NCBI GenBank assembly: GCA_947489665.1
Contig: CANLEH010000001.1
Coordinates: 282,501-346,500, forward strand
DNA from: an uncultured Roseicyclus sp.
GTDB lineage: Bacteria > Pseudomonadota > Alphaproteobacteria > Rhodobacterales > Rhodobacteraceae
Length of the DNA stretch: 64,000 nucleotides
Reading direction: 5' to 3'
Below the pieces are notes generated by a model that was not told where the DNA came from, made no database searches, and saw only the letters and a list, made by a program, of their open reading frames with translations. Every line of letters starts with the position of its first letter. Position 1 is the stretch's first letter. Shown here piece by piece: positions 20,873-29,743 of this stretch. A program made the position numbers and the translations under genes.

Positions 20873-21579
20873 AGGCGCTTATCACAGGCGGGCAGCAGGG
20901 CATCGGCCTTGGGATTGCGCGGGCGCTCAATGACGCGGGCTGGCAGATTGCCATCGCGTCCGAGCAGCCCAATGCAGACCTGCCGTTTGAGGCCAGCTAC
21001 TATCAGCATGATGTTCGCGACGTTGATGCAATTCCCGCGCTTCTCGATGGGATCGGCCCGATCAACACTTTTGTCTCCAACGCCGGTGTTGGCGCGATGC
21101 GGCGCGGTGATCTGTTGGACATGACGCCGGAGAGTTTCGACCGCTGCCACGCCATCAACACGCGCGGTGCGTTCTTTCTTGCACAAGAAGTTGCGCGGCG
21201 GATGCTGTCCCAACCCGCCGACCCGTTTCGGTCCATCACCTTCATCACTTCCGTCAGCGCGTCCATGACCAACCCGGACCGTGCCGAATACAATGCGTCG
21301 AAGGCTGCCACGGCCTCGCTTGCGCAAGCCTTCGCGCTGCGTTTGGCGACCGAGGGGATTGGCGTTTACGACATCCGTCCGGGCATCATTGAAACGCCAA
21401 TGACCGCCCCTGTGGCCGACCGCTACAATCCCCGCATCCCCGAGTTGATCCCGCAAGCCCGTTGGGGCCAACCCGCCGATATCGGCGCAGTCATGGTCCC
21501 GCTCGCGCGTGGTGACTTCGCCTATTCGACCGGTGCGGTGATCCCCGTCGATGGCGGCATGACAATCCAGAGCTTCTGA
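20869..21579 (+). CDS. Short-chain dehydrogenase/reductase (SDR)
   Basis: A 236-residue classical SDR. The cofactor motif TGGQQGIG is at 6-13, NAG at 71-73, and the catalytic set is Ser128 or Ser130, Tyr141 and Lys145 (YNASK). The C-terminus VIPVDGGMTI is typical. It probably interconverts a hydroxyl and keto group in the same pathway as its neighbours, since it overlaps the first GMC gene by four bases and lies six bases before the second. Whether it is oxidising or reducing cannot be told. Confidence 0.9.
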   Translation: MKALITGGQQGIGLGIARALNDAGWQIAIASEQPNADLPFEASYYQHDVRDVDAIPALLDGIGPINTFVSNAGVGAMRRGDLLDMTPESFDRCHAINTRGAFFLAQEVARRMLSQPADPFRSITFITSVSASMTNPDRAEYNASKAATASLAQAFALRLATEGIGVYDIRPGIIETPMTAPVADRYNPRIPELIPQARWGQPADIGAVMVPLARGDFAYSTGAVIPVDGGMTIQSF

Positions 21580-21585
21580 GGACCC

Positions 21586-23172
21586 ATGACTGAATCCTAC
21601 GATTTCCTGATCATCGGTGGCGGCTCGGCCGGGTCGGTTATTGCCAGTCGGTTGAGTGAGAACCCGGATGTCTCCGTCTGCCTGTTGGAGGCTGGAGGAT
21701 CGGACCGTCACCCGTTCTTCCACCTGCCTGCCGGGTTCGCGAAGATGACCAAGGGCATCGGGTCGTGGGGTTGGTCGACGACGCCGCAAAAGCACATGCA
21801 AGACAAGGTGTTCACCTACACGCAGGCCAAGGTGATTGGTGGTGGTTCTGCCATCAATGCGCAGATCTACACGCGGGGCCATCCGCATGATTACGATGAA
21901 TGGCGCCAGATGGGGTGTGAGGGGTGGAGCTATGAGGATGTCCTTCCCTATTTCCGCAAGTCGGAGGGCAATGACACCTATTCGGGCCGCTATCACGGGC
22001 AGGACGGGCCGCTTGGCGTGTCGAAACCCGCCGCGCCCTTGCCGATTTGCGAGGCCTATTTCGAGGCGGCGAAGGCAGTTGGCATTCCGTTCAATGAGGA
22101 TGTGACGGGTGAGGTGCAGGAGGGCGCGGCGTACTACCAGCTGACGCAGAAGAATGCCCGCCGGTCGTCCGCGGCGATGGCGTTTCTGCATCCTAACAAG
22201 CGGCGTGCGAACCTGACGGTGAAGCTCGGCGCGCAGGTGCGGCGGATGCTGTTTGACAAGGGCAGGGCGGTGGGCGTCGAGATGCTCGACCGGTCGCTGA
22301 TCCATGCGGGGACAGAGGTGATCCTGTGTTCGGGCGCCATTGGATCGCCGCGTCTGCTGCAGCTGAGCGGAGTGGGGCCTGCCGATGAATTGCGGGCGCT
22401 TGGGATTGATGTGCTGTTGGACCAGTCGAAGGTGGGCGCGAACCTGCAGGATCATCTTGACCTTTATTGCATTTGCGAGGTGTCGGGTCCGCACACCTAT
22501 GATCGGTTTGCCAAGCCGCATCTGAGTGCCTTGGCGGGTTTGCAGTATCTGTTCACGAAGACCGGACCTGTTGCCTCAAGCCTCTTCGAGACGGGCGGGT
22601 TCTGGTATGCCGACCCGGATGCGCGATCGCCTGATTTGCAGTTTCATCTGGGTCTTGGGACAGGGATTGAGGCGGGGGTTGCCGCGATGCCGGAGGGTGG
22701 GGTGACGCTGAATTCCTGCTACCTGCGCCCACGGTCGCGGGGTTCGGTCCGGTTGCAATCGGCGGATCCGACCAAGGCGCCGCTGATCGACCCGAATTAC
22801 TGTGCCGACCCGCAGGATCGCGCCATGTCGATCCGTGGCCTCAAGCTGACGCAGGAGATCTTGAGCCAGGCCCCGCTGAAACCCTTCATCAAGGCCGAAC
22901 GTCTGCCCGGTCCGGATATCCAAACCGACGACGACTATTTCAACTTCATCTGCCAGCACTCGAAGACATCGCACCATTGTGCGGGCACCTGTGCGATGGG
23001 GCCGGGGGACAGTGCTGTGGTGACGCCACGGCTGCGGTTCAACGGGATCGAGAAGCTGCGCGTCGCGGATGCGTCGATCATGCCCAATGTCGTCTCCTCC
23101 AACACCAACGCGCCCACGATCATGATTGGCGAGAAGGCCGCCGATATGATCCGCGAAGATCACGGGATTTAG
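21586..23172 (+). CDS. GMC-family oxidoreductase, choline-dehydrogenase-like
   Basis: A 528-residue FAD enzyme of the choline/alcohol dehydrogenase branch. The dinucleotide motif GGGSAG is at 11-16, and the segment VIGGGSAINAQIYTRGHPHD carries the flavin-contact GGGSAIN. Catalytic His463/His464 are in SHHCAGT, and Asn506 or Asn508 in SSNTNAPT. It is only distantly like the GMC protein at 19445, so the operon has two different flavin dehydrogenases, probably for two oxidation steps. It is not accompanied by betaine-aldehyde genes, so a choline role is unlikely. Confidence 0.9.
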   Translation: MTESYDFLIIGGGSAGSVIASRLSENPDVSVCLLEAGGSDRHPFFHLPAGFAKMTKGIGSWGWSTTPQKHMQDKVFTYTQAKVIGGGSAINAQIYTRGHPHDYDEWRQMGCEGWSYEDVLPYFRKSEGNDTYSGRYHGQDGPLGVSKPAAPLPICEAYFEAAKAVGIPFNEDVTGEVQEGAAYYQLTQKNARRSSAAMAFLHPNKRRANLTVKLGAQVRRMLFDKGRAVGVEMLDRSLIHAGTEVILCSGAIGSPRLLQLSGVGPADELRALGIDVLLDQSKVGANLQDHLDLYCICEVSGPHTYDRFAKPHLSALAGLQYLFTKTGPVASSLFETGGFWYADPDARSPDLQFHLGLGTGIEAGVAAMPEGGVTLNSCYLRPRSRGSVRLQSADPTKAPLIDPNYCADPQDRAMSIRGLKLTQEILSQAPLKPFIKAERLPGPDIQTDDDYFNFICQHSKTSHHCAGTCAMGPGDSAVVTPRLRFNGIEKLRVADASIMPNVVSSNTNAPTIMIGEKAADMIREDHGI

Positions 23173-23175
23173 GCT

Positions 23176-24339
23176 ATGAAACTGCCAACTTACGCAGGAA
23201 CGCTGGAAGACTACGCCCTCATGGGGGACCCGCTGGTTCCGCGCGCGCCAATGGTCCCGCTGACCCGCACAGCCTTTGCCGCCGCGCATGTTGTCAGCGA
23301 CCCGCTGAACGAGCGTGATCCGTGGCAAGGCCGCCCTGCCGTCGATTGGGACGCCACATTGCGGTTCCGCGAAAAACTGTGGGATCAGGGTCTTGGCCTG
23401 GCCGAGGCGATGGACACCGCACAGCGTGGGATGGGTGTGGATTGGGATACGGCGAAAGAGCTGATCCAGCGCACGATGCGCGCGGCCAAGGCCCATCCGA
23501 TGAAACCCCGTGTCGCCTGCGGGGCTGGGACGGATCATGTGCCGCTGAAAGACCTGACCGATCCCGTCCGCATCAAGGCCGCCTACACGGAACAGATGGA
23601 TGCGATCGAGGCTGAAGACGGCCAATTGATCCTTATGGCCAGCCGCGCCCTTCCGGCCATTGGCGCAGGCCCTGAGACCTACGCTCGTGTCTATGACGAT
23701 TTGATCGCGCAGGCGACGCAGCCGGTAATCCTGCATTGGCTTGGCGATATGTTTGACCCGGCGCTGAAGGGCTATTGGGGTGGAACCTCCATCGACGAGG
23801 CAAACGCCATCGTCCTGGACCTCATCACTCGCAACGCTGCGAAGATCGACGGCATTAAAATTTCCCTGCTCGACCAAAGCCACGAAGAAGCTTTCCGCGC
23901 GCAACTGCCCGAAGGTGTGCGCCTTTATACCGGCGATGATTTCAACTACGCGCCCTTGATCGAGGGGGACGGCACGCACCATTCACACGCGCTTCTGGGC
24001 ATCTTCGCGGCCATCGCCCCGGCAGCGAGCCAAGCCCTTGAAGCGCTCGCTCAAAACGATCGCGCGACCTACCACGCCCTTCTCGCGCCCACCGTCCCGC
24101 TTAGCCGCGAAATCTTCAAAGCCCCAACTCAATTCTACAAGGCAGGCATCGCGTTCCTGTCATGGCTGAACGGCTATCAGACCCACTTCATTATGCCCGC
24201 AGGCTTCCAATCCTCGCGCGAGATCACCCATTATGCCGAGGTCTTCCGCCTGGCGGATCAGGCCCGCCTGTTGACCGACCCGGACCTTGCCACGCACCGG
24301 ATGCAACAGCTGCTTTCCATACACGGTTTCGGCGGATAA
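23176..24339 (+). CDS. DUF993 family protein, dihydrodipicolinate-synthase-like TIM barrel
   Basis: A 387-residue protein matching the DUF993 family, related to class I Schiff-base aldolases of the DHDPS/NAL type. Segments consistent with a TIM barrel include QLILMASRALPAIG, PVILHWLGDMFDPALKGYWG, and KIDGIKISLLD, whose Lys is a candidate Schiff-base residue. No member with a firmly established reaction comes to mind, so aldol cleavage is only an inference from fold. The gene starts three bases after the GMC stop and nine bases before the LacI regulator gene. Followed in the operon by glycerate kinase, it could release a three-carbon acid. Confidence 0.75.
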   Translation: MKLPTYAGTLEDYALMGDPLVPRAPMVPLTRTAFAAAHVVSDPLNERDPWQGRPAVDWDATLRFREKLWDQGLGLAEAMDTAQRGMGVDWDTAKELIQRTMRAAKAHPMKPRVACGAGTDHVPLKDLTDPVRIKAAYTEQMDAIEAEDGQLILMASRALPAIGAGPETYARVYDDLIAQATQPVILHWLGDMFDPALKGYWGGTSIDEANAIVLDLITRNAAKIDGIKISLLDQSHEEAFRAQLPEGVRLYTGDDFNYAPLIEGDGTHHSHALLGIFAAIAPAASQALEALAQNDRATYHALLAPTVPLSREIFKAPTQFYKAGIAFLSWLNGYQTHFIMPAGFQSSREITHYAEVFRLADQARLLTDPDLATHRMQQLLSIHGFGG

Positions 24340-24348
24340 CAACGCGCC

Positions 24349-25356
24349 ATGAGCCGCCGCCCCACCATTCTTGACGTTGCTGCCAAAGCGGGCGTGTCCA
24401 AATCGACGGTGTCGCTTGTTCTGCAAAACTCCAAGCAGGTGAAAGACGAAACCCGCGAGGCGGTACGGGGCGCGATGGCGGAGATCGGTTATGTCTACAA
24501 CCGCGCTGCGGCGCAGATGCGCTCTCAATCGGCTGGGCTTGTGGGGCTTGTTATCAACGATCTGCGCAACCCGTTCTTCACGGAATTCGCTACTGTTCTG
24601 CAGATGACGCTGGCCGCGAAAGGCTACGCGACCGTGATCGCGAATTCTGATGAGGACGCGGACCTGCAAGCCAAACTCGTAGGGTCCATGATCGAACACG
24701 GCGTCTCGGCCCTTGTCGTTTCTCCCGCTTATGGCGATGGCGGCGCGGCGTTTGACCAGATTGAGCGTGCGGGCCTTCCGGCCATTCAGGTCCTGCGCAA
24801 GACCGACGCGCGCACGGGCCTGTTCCCGTTCGCCAGCTTCGACTACGCCGCAGGGTCTGCGCGCGCCACGCGCCATCTGATGAACCAGGGCGCGCAAAAC
24901 ATCGCCTTTGTTGGCGGCGTTGAGGGGCGCGAGATCACTGAAGAGCGCAAATCCGGCTATCTGGCTGAGATGAAGCGCGTGGGCGCCAATCCGATCACGT
25001 TTCACGGGCGCAGCACGCGCGCATTCGGGGTTGAGACGGCCCCTGCGTTGATCGAGGCCGGCGCGGATGCTGCCGTCTGCTTCAACGATCTTGTGGCCCT
25101 TGGCCTGCACGCCGGTTTCGCCCGGGCGGGCAAGGTTCTGGGGACGGATTTCCGCATCGTCGGGTTTGACGACATCGAGGATTGCGCCTTGGTCTGGCCG
25201 CAACTGTCTTCTGTGGCCTGCGATATTGACGGCTTTGCCCGCGCCACGGCGGATCGCCTGCTGGCCTGGATGCAGAATAGCGAAACACCACCGCCTGATC
25301 ATCGTGCACCGGTCGATCTGGTGGCCCGCACCTCTAGCACGGGACGAATTACATGA
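24349..25356 (+). CDS. LacI family regulator, probable repressor of the GGAACGTTCC regulon
   Basis: A 335-residue LacI-type repressor. The HTH is at about 6-25 (TILDVAAKAGVSKSTVSLVL). The hinge helix is NRAAAQMRSQ, with Met where most family members carry Leu, followed by a sugar-binding-type effector domain. It is embedded in the 19445-26912 operon and overlaps the glycerate kinase start by ATGA. That operon and the one at 8971 share the palindrome GGAACGTTCC, and the other LacI protein in the window sits next to different sites. This protein is therefore the best candidate to bind GGAACGTTCC and to autoregulate. Confidence 0.88.
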   Translation: MSRRPTILDVAAKAGVSKSTVSLVLQNSKQVKDETREAVRGAMAEIGYVYNRAAAQMRSQSAGLVGLVINDLRNPFFTEFATVLQMTLAAKGYATVIANSDEDADLQAKLVGSMIEHGVSALVVSPAYGDGGAAFDQIERAGLPAIQVLRKTDARTGLFPFASFDYAAGSARATRHLMNQGAQNIAFVGGVEGREITEERKSGYLAEMKRVGANPITFHGRSTRAFGVETAPALIEAGADAAVCFNDLVALGLHAGFARAGKVLGTDFRIVGFDDIEDCALVWPQLSSVACDIDGFARATADRLLAWMQNSETPPPDHRAPVDLVARTSSTGRIT

Positions 25357-26591
25357 ACGCTGACGCTTTCCTCCGCTCTCTCTTTGCCCGCGCGGTCGAA
25401 GTGGCTGACCCGATGCAATCGCTTGCTGCCGCGTTGCCGCCAAAACCCGAAGGCCGCGTCCTTGTGATTGGGGCGGGTAAGGCCAGTGCCCGTATGGCCG
25501 AAGCGGTGGAGGCCGAGTGGGGGCCTTGTGAAGGCTTCGTCATCACCCGTTACGGCTATGCGCGCCCCTGTCAGGGCATCGAAATCGTCGAGGCTTCGCA
25601 TCCCGTGCCCGACGCGGCGGGAGAGCAAGCCACCAAGCGCCTTCTCGAAATTCTTGCGACAGCGGGCGAAGATGACTTTGTGCTCGCGTTGATTTCGGGG
25701 GGTGGGTCCGCGTTGCTGACCGCGCCAGCCGGTGACATCACGCTTACGGAGAAGCAGGCGCTGACACAGGCGCTTTTGGCCTCAGGCGCGCCGATCAGTG
25801 AGATCAATGGCGTCCGCAAGGAGCTGTCCGCTGTGAAAGGTGGGCGACTTGCGGTGGCGGCCTATCCTGCGCGGATGCTGGCCCTGATGATCTCGGACGT
25901 GCCGGGCGACAGGCCTGGCGACATCGCCAGTGGCCCGACCGTGGGCAATACAGGCTCTGCCGCGCAAGCGCTGGATACGCTGGATGAATGGGGGGTGATC
26001 GCGCCGCCCGCGATCCGGGCGTATCTTGAGGCAGGCGGCGATCCGGTTCTGCCTGACGATCCGCGCCTCGCCCGGGTTGAGAATGTGATCTATGCCGCCC
26101 CGTCGCAATCGCTTGCCGCTGCCGCCGATCTGGCGGAGGAGCAGGGCTATCATGTCGAGATCCTTGGGGATTCGATTGAAGGTGAAGCGCGCAATGTCGC
26201 GGTCACCCATGCCGAAATCGCCAATGCCGCCAAACCGGGCACGCTGGTCCTGTCGGGGGGCGAGTTAACCGTCACGCGCCGCGGTGACGGTGTCGGCGGC
26301 CCAAATGCGGAATACGCCTTGGCCTTGGCAATCGAGTTGCAGGGCGCTGCCAATATCCACGCCATCGCCTGCGATACGGATGGGGTCGATGGGGCTGCCG
26401 AGGTTGCGGGGGCGGTCATCGGGCCAGATACTTTGGCCAAGGCCCGTGCTGCCGGGATCGACCCGGATGCGGCTTTGGCCAACAACGACGCCCATTCCTT
26501 TTTTGCCGCCATTGACGATCAGGTCGTGCCTGGCCCGACCCTGACCAACGTGAACGATTTCCGCGCCATCCTTGTCGGCCCGGCTTCCTGA
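25353..26591 (+). CDS. Glycerate 2-kinase (DUF4147/MOFRL family)
   Basis: A 412-residue kinase of the GckA/TtuD type, normal for the family. The N-terminal DUF4147 domain includes VLVIGAGKASARMAEAVE and the nucleotide-loop-like ISGGGSALLTAP, followed by LMISDVPGD. The C-terminal MOFRL domain includes LSGGELTVTRRGDGVGGPNA and NNDAHSFF. It phosphorylates D-glycerate to 2-phosphoglycerate and so feeds lower glycolysis. Its place in this operon implies that the pathway produces glycerate or hydroxypyruvate/tartronate semialdehyde. It overlaps the LacI gene by four bases and is followed by the Dabb gene after 12 bases. Confidence 0.9.
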   Translation: MNADAFLRSLFARAVEVADPMQSLAAALPPKPEGRVLVIGAGKASARMAEAVEAEWGPCEGFVITRYGYARPCQGIEIVEASHPVPDAAGEQATKRLLEILATAGEDDFVLALISGGGSALLTAPAGDITLTEKQALTQALLASGAPISEINGVRKELSAVKGGRLAVAAYPARMLALMISDVPGDRPGDIASGPTVGNTGSAAQALDTLDEWGVIAPPAIRAYLEAGGDPVLPDDPRLARVENVIYAAPSQSLAAAADLAEEQGYHVEILGDSIEGEARNVAVTHAEIANAAKPGTLVLSGGELTVTRRGDGVGGPNAEYALALAIELQGAANIHAIACDTDGVDGAAEVAGAVIGPDTLAKARAAGIDPDAALANNDAHSFFAAIDDQVVPGPTLTNVNDFRAILVGPAS

Positions 26592-26603
26592 AGGACTTTT
26601 GAC

Positions 26604-26912
26604 ATGCTGATCCACACTGTTTTGCTTGAACCGGCGTCCGACACGGCGCAGGCCGCCTTTGATGAGGCGATGGCGATCCTTGAACAAGTGGCGTCGAACC
26701 TGCCGGGAATGATTGCCTTTCACCACGGGCCCAACCGCGATTTCGAGAAGAAGAGCCAAGCCTATCCCTATGGCTTCACCTGCATGTTCGAAGATCAGGC
26801 GGCGCTTGAGGCCTATGCCGCTGACCCTGAGCATCAACGCGCGGGCGGGATGTTGGTGGCAAATTGCCGGAACGGGGCGGATGGGATTTTCGTCTCGGAC
26901 CTGGAGGTCTGA
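26604..26912 (+). CDS. Dabb (stress-response A/B barrel) domain protein
   Basis: A 102-residue single-domain dimeric alpha/beta-barrel protein. It begins MLIHTVLLEP and contains NLPGMIAFHHGPNRDFE and YGFTCMFEDQAALEAYAADP, the normal Dabb pattern with a conserved His near the second strand. Dabb proteins are small dimers found in many sugar-catabolic operons. Some have enzymatic (cyclase or lyase-like) roles but most are uncharacterised. It is the last gene in the operon, 12 bases after glycerate kinase, so it probably acts on a pathway intermediate or protects an enzyme. Confidence 0.85.
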   Translation: MLIHTVLLEPASDTAQAAFDEAMAILEQVASNLPGMIAFHHGPNRDFEKKSQAYPYGFTCMFEDQAALEAYAADPEHQRAGGMLVANCRNGADGIFVSDLEV

Positions 26913-26975
26913 CTGGCGCGCAGGGGCAATCCGGGGCAAGGTGTCGGCAGAGCAGACAATCGCGGACCAACCGCC

Positions 26976-27896
26976 ATGGCCGACCAAACATCTCTGGGTC
27001 TTTTCTACGTCGCTGATGGTCTGCGGCTTGAAAAGCAGTCATGGCTATTGGCGGCCAGTCTGAAGGCGGCCCATGATGGGGACGACCGGGTCAAGCAATT
27101 TGCCTATGTGTCCGAGGCGTATCGGCCAGAGCTGAGCGATCTGACCCATGCCATGTTCGAGGTCTGCGGGGTTGAGCTGCGCACGCTGGCCAAGCCACCC
27201 AAGTGGAAAGGGCCGTACCCGCACGGCAACAAGATCGTTGCGGCGTGCGACACGCGCGGGACGACGCATTCCATCTTTCTGGACACCGACATGGCCTGCA
27301 CGCGGAGCCTGGCGGAGTTCATGGAGCTTGCGCCCGATACCGTAAGCGCCGCGCCGGAGGGGCGCCCGACATGGGGCGGCAAGAATGCCCGCTGGACCCG
27401 AGCTTACGCGCATTTCGACATGACCGTGCCGACGGAGCGCGTGCGCCTGCTGCGCGGCACAAAGATGGAATATGTCCCCTATTACAACGCGGGCTTCATC
27501 GCGTTTCCCGAAGCGGCCCATCCCAAGGATCGCCTGCGGTTCCCGGAGCATTGGCTGGACACGGCGCTGGATTTTGACAAGCGCTGCAAGATTGCCAACA
27601 AGCGCCCCTGGTTGGATCAGATCAGCCTGCCGCTGACGATCAAACGTTTTGGCTACAAAACCCGCGTACTGGATGAGTTGCACAACTACTCGCTCTCGCA
27701 CCGCGGGGATTATTCCAAGACGCCCGATGCGGTGATCCTGCACTACCACCGGATGCGGTTCCTCTACCAATCGCCGCAATGGCCGGGCCTGCGCGATACC
27801 CTTCTGGACACGGTGCCGAGCGGCCATCGTGACAGGATCGCGGCCTGGGTGGCGGACGTGGAAAGCTCGCTCGATCCAGCGCCGGACGAGACCTAG
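26976..27896 (+). CDS. Glycosyltransferase-like protein of unknown role
   Basis: A 306-residue protein resembling the GT-A fold of family-8-type glycosyltransferases. It opens with a Rossmann-like strand (LGLFYVADG), and D103-T-D105 in FLDTDMAC is a candidate metal-binding DxD motif. YVPYYNAGFIAFP near 173-185 and the DQISLPLTIKRFG segment also fit nucleotide-sugar transferases. No membrane segment or signal peptide is seen. It follows the Dabb gene by 63 bases and may be read from the same transcript, but has no obvious catabolic link. The acceptor is unknown. Confidence 0.6.
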   Translation: MADQTSLGLFYVADGLRLEKQSWLLAASLKAAHDGDDRVKQFAYVSEAYRPELSDLTHAMFEVCGVELRTLAKPPKWKGPYPHGNKIVAACDTRGTTHSIFLDTDMACTRSLAEFMELAPDTVSAAPEGRPTWGGKNARWTRAYAHFDMTVPTERVRLLRGTKMEYVPYYNAGFIAFPEAAHPKDRLRFPEHWLDTALDFDKRCKIANKRPWLDQISLPLTIKRFGYKTRVLDELHNYSLSHRGDYSKTPDAVILHYHRMRFLYQSPQWPGLRDTLLDTVPSGHRDRIAAWVADVESSLDPAPDET

Positions 27897-27918
27897 GAAA
27901 ATTGCGGTTTTCCGGGCA

Positions 27919-27934
27919 GAAACCTCGAGGTTTC
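27919..27934. terminator. 16-bp palindrome between convergent genes
   Basis: GAAACCTCGAGGTTTC is a perfect palindrome lying between the stop codons of the glycosyltransferase-like gene (27896) and the leftward ribokinase gene (27942). As RNA it forms a hairpin in either direction, so a bidirectional terminator is likely; no long U-run is present. Confidence 0.55.
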
Positions 27935-27941
27935 CGGCCTC

Positions 27942-28856
27942 CTAAAGCAGCGCCTCGATCTCGGGCCGCGATGGCATCGAAGCTGCCGTTCCGTGTTTGG
28001 TCACCGACAGCGCAGCCACTGCTGTGGCGAAGCACAGGGCTGCCTCAACTATCTGCCCTTCGGCCATCGCCGTCGCGAAACCGCCGTTGAAGGCATCGCC
28101 TGCGCCGGTTGTATCTACGACTGGGCCTGCGTTCATGGGCTTTGCGTGCACGGCATCCTTGCCGTCCCAGAACAGCGCACCGTTCTCTCCCAAGGTAATC
28201 AGCGCGCCCCTTCGCACGCCTTGCGCCAGCAAGGCTTTCGCAGCGGCCAACGCATCCTCCGGCCCTGTCACTCGGCAGCCGGTCAATTCCTCTGCCTCGG
28301 TCTCGTTAGGGGTGACGTAATCGCACAGCGCCAGCATCCCCTCTGGCAGGTCAGCGGCGGGGGCGGGGTTGAGGATGGTGGTGACACCCGCCTCTGCCGC
28401 GATCTGCAAGAACCGCTCCGCCGCGTCCATGGGCTGTTCCAACTGGGTCATCGCCACTTTGGCGCCTGCAATCGCGCGGGCCTGAGCTTCCACATCCGCC
28501 ACGCCAATCGCACCGGCGGCCCCCGGCACAATCACGATGGCGTTCTTGCCTGTCGCCTCTTCGATGAAGATGCCTGCTGAGCCCGTCGGCCGCTCAGGGT
28601 CTTCTATCACCAGCGGCCTCACGCCGGCCTCGGCCCACACGTCGCGCCCCATCTGCCCGAACGTGTCCGCGCCGATCCGGCTGAGAAAGCCCACATCGCC
28701 GCCTGCTTTCGCCGCGGCGACGGCCTGGTTGGAGCCTTTGCCGCCCGGTCCAAGCTGGAACCCTGTTCCCAGGAGTGTTTGGCCGGTCACCGGCATCTTC
28801 TCGGTCCGGTAGGCGGCGTCGGCGACGAAGACGCCGAGGATGATGATATCGGGCAT
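27942..28856 (-). CDS. rbsK: Ribokinase, PfkB family
   Basis: A 304-residue PfkB-family sugar kinase. The N-terminal substrate motif is LGPGGKGSNQAVAAAKAG (about 35-52). The C-terminal ATP/anion-hole motif is DTTGAGDAFNGGFA, with Asp of GAGD the catalytic base. The start at 28856 is preferred to one 15 codons upstream because the protein then begins with the first beta strand (MPDIIILG) and has a purine-rich ribosome site (AAAGAGGGG). It phosphorylates D-ribose, or possibly a related sugar, at O5. It is divergent from the FAH-family gene at 28925 and not adjacent to a ribose transporter. Confidence 0.88.
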   Translation of the reverse strand: MPDIIILGVFVADAAYRTEKMPVTGQTLLGTGFQLGPGGKGSNQAVAAAKAGGDVGFLSRIGADTFGQMGRDVWAEAGVRPLVIEDPERPTGSAGIFIEEATGKNAIVIVPGAAGAIGVADVEAQARAIAGAKVAMTQLEQPMDAAERFLQIAAEAGVTTILNPAPAADLPEGMLALCDYVTPNETEAEELTGCRVTGPEDALAAAKALLAQGVRRGALITLGENGALFWDGKDAVHAKPMNAGPVVDTTGAGDAFNGGFATAMAEGQIVEAALCFATAVAALSVTKHGTAASMPSRPEIEALL

Positions 28857-28924
28857 GCGACCCCTCTTTCCCTTGCTGAAACAGCGAAGCATGATGGCCA
28901 CAACTTATTCAAGGGAGAGACGCG

Positions 28925-29743
28925 ATGCGGTTCGTGAGATGGGGTGAGGCCGGTTCGGAAAAGCCGGGGGTTCTGGACGCCGGGGGCCAAGTGCGCGACC
29001 TGAGCGGGGTCACGGGCGATATCGATGGCGCGTTCCTTGCGGCACTCCCCGAGATCGATGTCGAAAGCCTGCCCCCGGTCGGGGACACGCGCCTTGGTGC
29101 ATGCGTCGCGCGGCCCGGCAAGTTGGTCTGCGTTGGCCTCAATTATGCGGACCACGCGGCTGAGGGCGGCTGGGACGTGCCGACCGAGCCTGTGCTTTTC
29201 ATGAAAGCCACCACCGCGATTTCCGGCCCCCATGACCCCGTGATCCTCCCGCCCGGCAGCCAAAAGACCGATTGGGAGGTCGAACTGGGCATCATCATCG
29301 GCCAAACCGCCAAACACGCCTCGGATGGCGCGGCCCAAATTGCTGGCTATTGTGTGGTCAACGATGTGTCCGAGCGGGCGTACCAGCAAGAGATGGGCGG
29401 CCAATGGACCAAGGGCAAAAGCTACGACACGTTTGCGCCGATTGGTCCGTGGTTGGTGACGGCGGATGAGTTGGGCGAGCCCACGGGGCGGTCGATCTGG
29501 CTGGAGGTTGATGGCCAGCGCATGCAGGACGGCACAACCGATACGATGATCTTCAAGCCCGCTTTCCTTGTCGAATACATCTCGCGCTTCATGACGTTGG
29601 AGCCGGGCGACGTGATCATCACCGGCACGCCCCCGGGTGTTGGTATGGGCAAGCGCCCGCAGGTCTTTCTGCGTGATGGGCAGGAGATGCGGTTGGGCAT
29701 CGACGGACTTGGAGAACAGCGCCTTCCGGTGCGCGCCGCGTGA
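28925..29743 (+). CDS. Fumarylacetoacetate hydrolase (FAH) family protein
   Basis: A 272-residue enzyme with an N-terminal lobe (about 1-65) and the FAH core. KLVCVGLNYADHAAE marks the start of the core. Metal-ligand acidic residues appear in DWEVELGIIIG and VVNDVSERAYQ, and the end carries PGDVIITGTPPGVGMG. The family cleaves or hydrates beta-diketo and 2-oxo acids, for example 2,4-diketo-3-deoxy sugar acids and acylpyruvates. It overlaps the acyl-CoA ligase gene by GTGA (29740-29743), so the two are co-translated. The substrate is not assignable from sequence. Confidence 0.88.
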   Translation: MRFVRWGEAGSEKPGVLDAGGQVRDLSGVTGDIDGAFLAALPEIDVESLPPVGDTRLGACVARPGKLVCVGLNYADHAAEGGWDVPTEPVLFMKATTAISGPHDPVILPPGSQKTDWEVELGIIIGQTAKHASDGAAQIAGYCVVNDVSERAYQQEMGGQWTKGKSYDTFAPIGPWLVTADELGEPTGRSIWLEVDGQRMQDGTTDTMIFKPAFLVEYISRFMTLEPGDVIITGTPPGVGMGKRPQVFLRDGQEMRLGIDGLGEQRLPVRAA

